Part shown: piece by piece, positions 6,886 to 12,253 of the stretch
How the letters are laid out: every line of letters begins with the position of its first letter
Position numbering within the stretch: position 1 is the stretch's first letter
Assembly: GCA_900551655.1 (NCBI GenBank)
Contig: URWM01000022.1
Location: forward strand, 1 to 12,253
Reading direction: 5' to 3'
DNA: 12,253 nucleotides
DNA from: an uncultured Collinsella sp.
GTDB taxonomy: Bacteria > Actinomycetota > Coriobacteriia > Coriobacteriales > Coriobacteriaceae
The notes under the pieces: generated by a model
Told to the model about the DNA's origin: nothing
The model's input: the letters and a program-made list of their open reading frames with translations, nothing else
The model's database searches: none
Position numbers and translations under genes: made by a program

Positions 6886-8690
6886 AGCTCAACAACCCCA
6901 CTGTCAGCGACAACACCGAAAGCGGAGCACTCAACATGGTCAAGCTCACTATCGATAATTGCGAGGTCGTGGTACCCGAGCACACCACGATCCTGGACGC
7001 GGCCAAGTCCGTCGGCATCCAGATTCCCACCCTGTGCTACCTGCGCGATCTGAACGAGATCGGCGGCTGCCGCGTGTGCGTGGTCGAGGTTGAGGGCTGC
7101 GACCAGCTGGTTGCCGCCTGCAACAACTACGTGCTCGATGGCATGGTGGTCCACACCAACAGCCCCAAGGCCCGCGAGGCGCGTCGCACCAACGTGCAGC
7201 TGCTGCTGTCCCAGCACGACTCGCGCTGTACGAGCTGCGTGCGCAGCGGTAACTGCAACCTGCAGACTATTGCCAACGACCTGGGCATTTTCTATCTGCC
7301 GTATCAAAGGCATTTGGCGGGCGAGGGCTGGGATTTCGATTTCCCCATCATCCGCGAAAACGACAAGTGCATTAAATGCATGCGCTGCATCAAGGTGTGC
7401 GAGAGCGTACAGGGCCTAGGGATTTGGGACCTGACCAACCGCGCCACGCATACCGCCGTGGGCACCCGCGGGCGCGTGCCGATCGGCAAGACCGATTGCG
7501 TCGCGTGCGGCCAGTGCATCACGCATTGCCCGACGGGCGCGCTGCGCGAGCGCGACGACACCGAGACCGTGTTTGACGCGCTCGCTAATCCCGACAAGAT
7601 CGTGCTGGTGCAGATCGCGCCGGCCGTGCGTAGTGCTTGGGGCGAGGAGCTCGGCATTCCGCGCGAGGAGGCAACCGTCGAGCGTCTGGCTTGCGCGCTG
7701 CGCCGCGTGGGCTTTGAGTACGTGTTCGATACCGATTTCTCGGCCGACCTCACCATTATGGAGGAGGGCTCCGAGCTGCTCGAGCGCCTGGGCGCCGCCG
7801 CTAAGGGTGAGGGCGACAGCCGCGGCTGGCCCATGTTTACGAGCTGCTGCCCGGGCTGGGTACGCTTTGTGAAGGCACGTTACCCCGAGTTTGTCGACAG
7901 CCTGTCCACGTCAAAGTCGCCGCAGCAGATGTTCGGCGCCATCGCCAAGACCTACTACGCCAAGGTGCTGGGCGTTGAGCCCGAGCGCCTGTTCGTGGTG
8001 TCCGTTATGCCGTGTACGGCCAAGAAGGCCGAGTGTGCGCTGCCGAGCATGGTGGGCGAGGACGGCGCGCCCGACGTAGATGTTGCGCTGACGGTGCGCG
8101 AGATGGTGCGCATGATCCGCGCGAGCCACGTGAGCGTCGACACGCTGATCGAGGAGCCGCTCGATACGCCGCTGGGCTTTGGCACGGGCGCGGGTGTGAT
8201 CTTTGGTGCCACGGGCGGCGTGATGGAGGCCGCCGTGCGCTCGGCATATTACCTGGTGACGGGCAAGAACCCCGACGCCGACTTCTTTACCGATGTGCGC
8301 GGACTTGACGGCTGGAAGGAGGCCGTGGCCGATATCGATGGCACCAAGGTGCGCGTCGCCGTGGCACACGGGCTGGGCAACGCTGCCCGCCTGCTCGATG
8401 CAATTCGCGACGGCCGTGTGAGCTATGACTTCGTTGAGGTCATGGCATGCCCGGGCGGCTGCGTCGGTGGCGGCGGTCAGCCCATCCACGACGGCTGCGA
8501 GCTGGCAGCCGAGCGCGGTCAGGTGCTGTGGGGCCTGGATGCCGCTGCGGACATTCGCTTCTCGCATGAGAATCCCGATGTCCAGGCGTGCTATCGCGAG
8601 TTCTTGGGCGAGCCGCTCTCGCCGCTGGCCGAGGAGCTGCTGCATACCGACCATCACGCATGGACAATGCCTAACGAGGGGACGTGCTAG
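6879..8690 (+). CDS. hydA: [FeFe] hydrogenase, multi-cluster catalytic subunit
   Basis: This 603-residue cytoplasmic enzyme interconverts H2 with protons and electrons. A [2Fe-2S] ferredoxin domain comes first (Cys53, 64, 67, 81), then a His-ligated [4Fe-4S] cluster (His113, Cys117, 120, 126). Two ferredoxin clusters follow (Cys164/167/170/174 and Cys207/210/213/217). The H-cluster domain has motif L1 TSCCPGW (321-327; Cys324 a ligand, Cys323 the expected proton-relay residue), L2 MPCTAKK (377-383, Cys379) and L3 MACPGGCVGGGGQP (522-535, Cys524 and Cys528). All catalytic residues are present. The ATG at 6879 has GGAGGGAGG 8 bases ahead and overlaps the previous stop codon (ATGGTAG), implying coupled translation. 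An ATG at 6936 (584 residues) with a weaker GGAG is an alternative. The partner protein places it near HydDB group A2. HydEFG maturases are not in this window. Confidence 0.96.
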   Translation: MVELNNPTVSDNTESGALNMVKLTIDNCEVVVPEHTTILDAAKSVGIQIPTLCYLRDLNEIGGCRVCVVEVEGCDQLVAACNNYVLDGMVVHTNSPKAREARRTNVQLLLSQHDSRCTSCVRSGNCNLQTIANDLGIFYLPYQRHLAGEGWDFDFPIIRENDKCIKCMRCIKVCESVQGLGIWDLTNRATHTAVGTRGRVPIGKTDCVACGQCITHCPTGALRERDDTETVFDALANPDKIVLVQIAPAVRSAWGEELGIPREEATVERLACALRRVGFEYVFDTDFSADLTIMEEGSELLERLGAAAKGEGDSRGWPMFTSCCPGWVRFVKARYPEFVDSLSTSKSPQQMFGAIAKTYYAKVLGVEPERLFVVSVMPCTAKKAECALPSMVGEDGAPDVDVALTVREMVRMIRASHVSVDTLIEEPLDTPLGFGTGAGVIFGATGGVMEAAVRSAYYLVTGKNPDADFFTDVRGLDGWKEAVADIDGTKVRVAVAHGLGNAARLLDAIRDGRVSYDFVEVMACPGGCVGGGGQPIHDGCELAAERGQVLWGLDAAADIRFSHENPDVQACYREFLGEPLSPLAEELLHTDHHAWTMPNEGTC

Positions 8691-8692
8691 CG

Positions 8693-9748
8693 ATGCGCGC
8701 GTTTAATGTTGAGATGTCGCGCCGGGGGTTTGCCTCGGCGCTCGCCGCGGGCGCCCTGTCGCTTGCGCTCGCGGGCTGTGGCGGCGGGGCTGCCGGTGCC
8801 GGGTCCGCCGCGGGCTCGGCTGCCACAGACGGCGCCGGTGCTGCTGCAGGGCCGGTCGAGGTGCACGTCGCCTCGCTCAAGGGACCGACGTCAATCGGTC
8901 TGGTGCAGTTTATGGACCAGGCTGCCGATGGCGCCACGGACAACGAGTTCGACTTTGCGATCAACACTGCCGCCGATGAGATTGTGCCCAAGGTCATTCA
9001 GGGCGATATCGACATTGCCCTGGTGCCCGCCAACGTGGCGAGCGTGCTCTACAACAAGACCGAGGGCGCGGTGCAGGTCATTGACATCAACACGTTGGGC
9101 GTGCTGAGCGTGGTGACGGGCGACGCGAGCGTGGCCTCGTTTGGTGACCTGGCGGGTCGCACCGTCTACATGACGGGCAAGGGCACCACGCCAGAGTACG
9201 TCATGAACTACCTGCTGGAGCGCGCGGGCCTGACCGGCCAGGTGACGCTCGAGTTTAAGAGCGAGCCCACCGAGGTGCTGTCGGCCCTACTTGCCGACCC
9301 GTCCGCCGTGGGCGTGCTGCCGGAGCCGTTCAAGACCGCCGCCATCGCAAAGAGCGAAGGCAAGCTGTCGGCGCCGGTAAGTCTGACCGATGTGTGGGAT
9401 GAGCTGGCAGGTGACACGGGTTCGCGCCTGCTGACGGGCGTGACCGTGGTGCGCCGCGCGTTTGCCGAGGAACATCCCGAGGCCGTGGCGGAGTTCTTGA
9501 GCTGCCATGCGGCGAGCGTTAAGGCTGTCAATGCGGCGCCGGCAGACTGGGCGCAGGCCGTGGTCGATGCCGGCATCGTGGACAACGCCAAGATCGCCGA
9601 GAAGGCGATTCCCGGGTGCATGCTCGTGTGCCAGACGGGCAAGGATATGAAGGCGGCGCTTAGCGGGTATCTGCAGGTGCTGTCCGACGCGGACGCGAGC
9701 GCCGTGGGTGGTAAACTTCCGGCTGACGATTTCTACTACATGGAGTAG
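8693..9748 (+). CDS. Tat-type lipoprotein, NitT/TauT-like ABC substrate-binding protein
   Basis: This 351-residue protein should sit on the outer face of the membrane and capture a small solute. Its N-terminus has a twin-arginine motif (MSRRGF, 8-13), a hydrophobic stretch and a lipobox LAGC with the lipidated Cys29, then a flexible Gly/Ala linker to about 55. The rest resembles the NMT1/SsuA-type periplasmic-binding fold (COG0715-like): a strand with LKGPTSIGLV, a segment KVIQGDIDIALVPANVAS typical of this group, and HPEAVAEFL later on. The family handles sulfonates, thiamine or riboflavin precursors, nitrate and others; the sequence does not reveal the ligand. ATG 8693 follows GAGGGG at 11 bases and begins 2 bases after the hydA stop; an in-frame GTG at 8684 is too close to that site, and ATG 8714 would start at the Tat motif. 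It is surely the partner of the next gene. Confidence 0.85.
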   Translation: MRAFNVEMSRRGFASALAAGALSLALAGCGGGAAGAGSAAGSAATDGAGAAAGPVEVHVASLKGPTSIGLVQFMDQAADGATDNEFDFAINTAADEIVPKVIQGDIDIALVPANVASVLYNKTEGAVQVIDINTLGVLSVVTGDASVASFGDLAGRTVYMTGKGTTPEYVMNYLLERAGLTGQVTLEFKSEPTEVLSALLADPSAVGVLPEPFKTAAIAKSEGKLSAPVSLTDVWDELAGDTGSRLLTGVTVVRRAFAEEHPEAVAEFLSCHAASVKAVNAAPADWAQAVVDAGIVDNAKIAEKAIPGCMLVCQTGKDMKAALSGYLQVLSDADASAVGGKLPADDFYYME

Positions 9749-9751
9749 CCC

Positions 9752-11128
9752 GTGCGTGCGTTTGCTCGACACATGACAGAGCGTATGAAGGCGGTGGCGG
9801 CAGCAGGTGCCGTCGCCGCCTTTTGGCTTGTCGCGTGGATGCTGGTGGCGGCGCTGGTGGCGCAGCCGCTGATCTTGCCGGGGCCGGGTGCTGTTGCCCT
9901 GGCGCTGCTGCGCCTGGTGTGCGATGGCGGTACCTGGGCGATTTTGGCGGGCTCGGGCGCGCGGATACTGGGCGGGCTGGCGCTTGCCGCGGTGTGTGGT
10001 GGCGTGCTTGCCGGGATTTCATCACGGTCGCGGGCGTTCGCGCACTTGGTGGCTCCGGCGCCGCCTTTACAAACGACAGCGCCGGTCGCCTGCGTGGTGG
10101 TCCTGCTGCTTATTTGGTTGGGATCGGCGCGCGTGAGCATCGCCGCTGTCTTTTTGATGGCGCTGCCGGGCGTGTATTTTTCGCTGGCCGAGGGCTTGGC
10201 ACAAGGGGATAAACCGCTGGAGCAGATGTTCCGTCTGCATGGCGTGCGCGGCTGGCGCCTGTTTTGCGTCCATACCTGGCGCGAGGTGCTGCCGTTTGTG
10301 CTTTCGTGCGCCCGCGCCGTGATCGGCATGAGCTGGAAGGCCGGCGTGGCAGCCGAGCTGATCGGCATGGCGGTGGGCACCGTGGGTGAGCGCATCTATC
10401 AGGCAAAGCTTTTGATTGAGACGGCTGATCTGCTGGCGTGGACCGTGCTGGTCGTTGCCGCCTCGTGGGCGTGTGAGCGCGTGCTGGTGTGGCTGCTGCG
10501 GGTTTCGGGACCCGTGGCGTGGCGCGCGGCCGTGCGGGCGCATGGGCATGGACTGCGCGGGCGTGCGGGGGCTGCGAGCGATGGCGCCGCAGCGGAGCTT
10601 GCGCTTGCCGTGGGCGATCGTGCGCCCTGGGCGCCGGCGCTGGATGGTCTGGTGCTCAACGTGCCTGCGGGCGGGCGTATCTGTGTGATGGGTGCTTCGG
10701 GTGCGGGCAAGTCGACGCTGCTTGCGCTAGCGGCGGGGGAGTCCGCGCCGTGCTCGATGGTGTTTCAGGATGCACGCTTGGTCGAATCCGCCTCGGCGCT
10801 GGATAACGTGCTGGTGTGCGCCGATGCGCGCGTGGATGCTTCGAGCGCCGCGGCATTGCTGCGCCTGCTGGTGCCAGGGATCGACGTGCATGCTCGCGTG
10901 GCCGAGCTTTCGGGCGGGCAGCGCCGTCGCGTCGAGATTGCCCGAGCTCTGCTGTGCCCAGGCGACGCGGTGATTCTGGACGAGCCCTTTACCGGTCTAG
11001 ATACCGCCGCACGCGACGCATGCGCCGAGGTCGTGCTCGACCTGCTCGACGGCCGCATGCTCCTGCTCGCCACGCACGATGTCGCCGACGCTCAGGCCCT
11101 CGATATCTCGGACATCATCACACTCTAA
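9752..11128 (+). CDS. Fused ABC permease-ATPase, NitT/TauT-like
   Basis: This 458-residue protein has both membrane and motor domains of an importer in one chain. Residues about 15-252 hold around six hydrophobic segments and an EAA-type coupling loop (about 156-182, LHGVRGWRLF...LPF). After a Gly/Ala/Arg linker (about 253-281) comes an ABC ATPase with Walker A GASGAGKST (314-322), Q-loop Gln339, signature LSGGQ (386-390), Walker B AVILDEP (406-412, Glu411), D-loop GLD and switch His442. All catalytic motifs are intact, but the ATPase is only about 175 residues. Just 16 residues separate Walker A from the Q-loop, where TauB-type proteins have about 34. GTG 9752 follows GGAG at 6 bases and starts 3 bases after the binding-protein gene; ATG 9773 is an alternative. 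Two copies would form the usual dimeric importer. Substrate unknown. Confidence 0.87.
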   Translation: MRAFARHMTERMKAVAAAGAVAAFWLVAWMLVAALVAQPLILPGPGAVALALLRLVCDGGTWAILAGSGARILGGLALAAVCGGVLAGISSRSRAFAHLVAPAPPLQTTAPVACVVVLLLIWLGSARVSIAAVFLMALPGVYFSLAEGLAQGDKPLEQMFRLHGVRGWRLFCVHTWREVLPFVLSCARAVIGMSWKAGVAAELIGMAVGTVGERIYQAKLLIETADLLAWTVLVVAASWACERVLVWLLRVSGPVAWRAAVRAHGHGLRGRAGAASDGAAAELALAVGDRAPWAPALDGLVLNVPAGGRICVMGASGAGKSTLLALAAGESAPCSMVFQDARLVESASALDNVLVCADARVDASSAAALLRLLVPGIDVHARVAELSGGQRRRVEIARALLCPGDAVILDEPFTGLDTAARDACAEVVLDLLDGRMLLLATHDVADAQALDISDIITL

Positions 11129-11148
11129 ATACTAACTCAGCTACAAAA

Positions 11149-11179
11149 TGATTCGTTTTCCTCCGTTCCCATGGGGTCG
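11149..11179 (+). repeat. 31-bp intergenic repeat, copy 1
   Basis: This copy matches the repeat at 11546-11576 at 27 of 31 positions. It starts 20 bases after the stop codon of the fused ABC transporter gene. The ends (TGATTC and GGGTCG) can pair as RNA using three G-U wobbles, with a core that contains TTTTCCTCCG and the palindrome CCCATGGG. It lies immediately upstream of the promoter candidate of the antitoxin gene. No protein is encoded. Confidence 0.8.
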
Positions 11180-11183
11180 GGTG

Positions 11184-11230
11184 TGGTATTCTATCTGCGG
11201 GGTAATACTTAGGAATACCAAGTAATACCA
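11184..11230 (+). promoter_or_regulatory. Extended -10 promoter with phased operator repeats
   Basis: An extended -10 element TGG-TATTCT (11184-11192) has no good -35. It overlaps TGGTATT (11184-11190), which is the exact inverse of AATACCA at 11214-11220 and 11224-11230. A partial copy AATACTT lies at 11204-11210. The centres (11187, 11207, 11217, 11227) are all 10 or 20 bp apart, so every copy faces the same side of the helix. RelB/DinJ-type ribbon-helix-helix proteins are known to repress their own promoters through short repeated half-sites, so this is the likely self-regulatory operator of the gene at 11344. Confidence 0.6.
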
Positions 11231-11251
11231 ACGCCGCAGAAACAAACTCCG

Positions 11252-11308
11252 GATGCGGGCCAATCGGGTTGCCTTCACAGCCCGTCGCCCAGCCGCGTGG
11301 CCCGCATC
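11252..11308 (+). promoter_or_regulatory. Structured 5' leader of the antitoxin mRNA
   Basis: GATGCGGGCC (11252-11261) is the perfect complement of GGCCCGCATC (11299-11308), and the stem extends one more pair inward (11262/11298). Inside it, 11265-11270 pairs with 11279-11284 (one G-U) around an 8-base loop. No T-run follows, so it is not a plain terminator. It ends 35 bases before the start codon, leaving the ribosome binding site free. It does not match any riboswitch class I recognise. Its role, if any, is unknown. Confidence 0.5.
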
Positions 11309-11343
11309 TATCCACACCACCGTCGTTTCAAAAAGGAAGCGCC

Positions 11344-11544
11344 ATGGCAGAACACATGACCCCGGTTGTCGCGAAGGTCTTGCCCGAGGAAAAGGCGGCC
11401 TTCGCGGCGGCAACCCAGCTCGTGGGTACCACGCCGTCCAACGCCATCCGCATGTTCATCGCCGCGTTCAATCGCTGCGGCACCTTTCCGTTCGACATTT
11501 CGCCCAGCGGGGCCTTTGGCGCTGCGCCCGATTCTCGTCAATAA
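11344..11544 (+). CDS. Solitary RelB/DinJ-family antitoxin-like protein
   Basis: This 66-residue protein has the ribbon-helix-helix layout of RelB/DinJ antitoxins: a short N-terminal strand (TPVVAKVL), a helix (PEEKAAFAAATQLVG), the turn TTPSNAIRMFIAAF and the end motif FPFDI, comparable to LPFDL in E. coli DinJ. It stops about 14 residues after that motif, so it lacks most of the C-terminal part that wraps the toxin in DinJ (86 residues). No RelE/YafQ-type toxin gene follows; the next gene is a membrane protease. The ATG at 11344 has AAGGAAG seven bases upstream. It could be an orphan DNA-binding regulator, a remnant of a toxin-antitoxin pair, or an antitoxin whose toxin lies elsewhere. Confidence 0.75.
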   Translation: MAEHMTPVVAKVLPEEKAAFAAATQLVGTTPSNAIRMFIAAFNRCGTFPFDISPSGAFGAAPDSRQ

Positions 11545-11545
11545 G

Positions 11546-11576
11546 TGATCCGTTTTCCTCCGTCCCCATGGGATCA
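11546..11576 (+). repeat. 31-bp intergenic repeat, copy 2
   Basis: This is the second copy of the repeat seen at 11149-11179. It begins one base after the antitoxin stop codon. Its ends are perfect inverted repeats, TGATCC (11546-11551) and GGATCA (11571-11576). With copy 1 it brackets the antitoxin transcription unit. The hairpin has no T-run after it, so it is not a classical terminator. Confidence 0.8.
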
Positions 11577-11592
11577 GCTCTCTGCCGAGTTG

Positions 11593-11601
11593 TGGTAGAA
11601 C
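11593..11601 (+). promoter_or_regulatory. Candidate extended -10 promoter of the CPBP gene
   Basis: TGG-TAGAAC is an extended -10 match (four of six bases, no clear -35). It resembles the TGTGGTA start of the promoter candidate at 11184. Transcription would begin about 20 bases before the start codon, leaving just room for the strong ribosome binding site GAGGAGG (11616-11622). Confidence 0.35.
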
Positions 11602-11627
11602 TAGGGAACGGTTTTGAGGAGGTTGGC

Positions 11628-12253
11628 ATGCTCAATGCGCTGGTTTGGGCACTTGCCTGTTTTGGCGTTGTCGCTGCCGATATAGCCCTGAGCGTGGTTC
11701 TGTTTTTGGTTCTCGATGCCCTGTCGGTGCTGACGGGCTATCCGGTCGACAATCTCGATATTCAATGGTTCCAGGCTGCCGCTCAGACGGCGTCGTATTT
11801 GATGGCGCTGCTGTGGTGGCGTTATCTGTGGCCCCGCTCCTTCATGGCGCGCCGGCAGGGCGAGCGCCCGCTCGGTGGGGGAACAGGCGCGGCATGGAAG
11901 CGCATCGTCTGCGTTGTCGTGATCGGTCTGTCCATGCAGGTGGTCGTTGGCTACGTGACCGACGCCGTGCTGTCGCTGTTGCCCGAGGCGGCGGCCGATT
12001 ACAGCGAACTTGTCGAGGAGACGGGCATGGGCGACACGAGCTATCTGGCCGTCCTGACCACGGTGCTCGGCGCGCCGTTTTGCGAAGAGCTCCTGGTGCG
12101 CGGCATCATCTTTGAGTTTTCGCTCCGAGCGTTTAATCCGCAGTGCCGCCCACTTTGGAAGCGCCGGCGTCGTGCGAGCGCGCAGGACGGCGCCATGGTG
12201 CCCTGGGCGGCCCCAAGCACGTGGGGTATCGCCGCGGCGATTGTGTTGCAGGC
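11628..12253 (+). CDS. CPBP-family intramembrane glutamic protease (partial, runs off the end)
   Basis: An open frame of 208 codons runs from the ATG at 11628 to the window end without a stop, so the C-terminus is missing. The ATG is preceded by GAGGAGG at 5 bases. Several hydrophobic segments are visible (about 10-38, 52-68, 92-117, 138-152, and 198 onward). The CPBP (Abi/Rce1-like) motif 1 is present as FCEELLVRGIIFE (151-163), with the catalytic Glu153-Glu154 and Arg158. A long, basic loop (about 170-198, KRRRRAS) separates it from the next segment, where the FxxxH motif 2 should follow beyond the window. Bacterial members are membrane proteases implicated in peptide maturation, bacteriocin immunity or protein anchoring; the specific job here is unknown. 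Confidence 0.85.
   Translation, partial: MLNALVWALACFGVVAADIALSVVLFLVLDALSVLTGYPVDNLDIQWFQAAAQTASYLMALLWWRYLWPRSFMARRQGERPLGGGTGAAWKRIVCVVVIGLSMQVVVGYVTDAVLSLLPEAAADYSELVEETGMGDTSYLAVLTTVLGAPFCEELLVRGIIFEFSLRAFNPQCRPLWKRRRRASAQDGAMVPWAAPSTWGIAAAIVLQ

Noticed and set aside
11252..11308. Intrinsic terminator or transfer RNA
   Set aside because: No T-run follows the stem, and it lacks the cloverleaf, anticodon and CCA-end features of a tRNA.
11149..11576. CRISPR array, from the two 31-bp repeats
   Set aside because: Only two copies exist, about 400 bp apart, separated by a gene and without regular spacers.
11645..12115. Open frame of 156 codons in another frame at the window end
   Set aside because: It is a shadow of the CPBP gene, whose frame has the strong ribosome binding site and the EExxxR motif.

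Overview
The window looks like a piece of a Coriobacteriia genome, most likely Collinsella or a close relative. I infer this from the GC-rich codon use, the pairing of a PTS alpha-glucoside operon with an [FeFe]-hydrogenase operon, the Tat-type lipoprotein signal and the short intergenic repeats. No 16S or other marker is present, so the taxon is inferred. Bases 6-39 are not biological: they match the Illumina Nextera transposase read-2 adapter, so this is the untrimmed end of an assembled contig.

Region 1 (about 40-4872) is a self-contained alpha-glucoside PTS operon. It holds a repeat-rich leader with a promoter candidate and two mutually exclusive hairpins, a glucose-type EIIA, a BglG/LicT antiterminator with all four PRD histidines, an EIICB permease, a GH4 6-phospho-alpha-glucosidase and a strong hairpin terminator. 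EIIA passes phosphate to Cys481 of EIICB, the sugar enters as a 6-phosphate, and the GH4 enzyme cleaves it. The antiterminator probably tunes the operon through an RNA switch in the leader.

Region 2 (about 4868-11128) is a tightly packed four-gene unit. Gene 1 encodes an oxidoreductase that fuses a NuoF-type Fe-S domain to a GltD-type FAD/NAD(P) module. Gene 2 is a long multi-cluster [FeFe] hydrogenase and overlaps gene 1 by 7 bases. Gene 3 encodes a Tat-type lipoprotein substrate-binding protein (2-base gap). Gene 4 encodes a single-polypeptide ABC transporter with permease and a shortened ATPase fused (3-base gap). The first two resemble the hydrogenase class that HydDB calls group A2 ('glutamate synthase-linked'), although no glutamate synthase large subunit is present. 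The transporter's substrate, and why it sits in this operon, are unknown; this is the most intriguing part of the window.

Region 3 (11129-12253) has a solitary RelB/DinJ-type antitoxin with no toxin beside it. Upstream of it are a helically phased operator-like array and a long structured leader. Two copies of a 31-bp repeat flank it, and their terminal-arm differences all keep RNA pairing. After this comes the start of a CPBP-family intramembrane protease, cut by the window end.

All genes are on the plus strand. Long minus-strand open frames over the GC-rich genes are judged to be codon-bias shadows.
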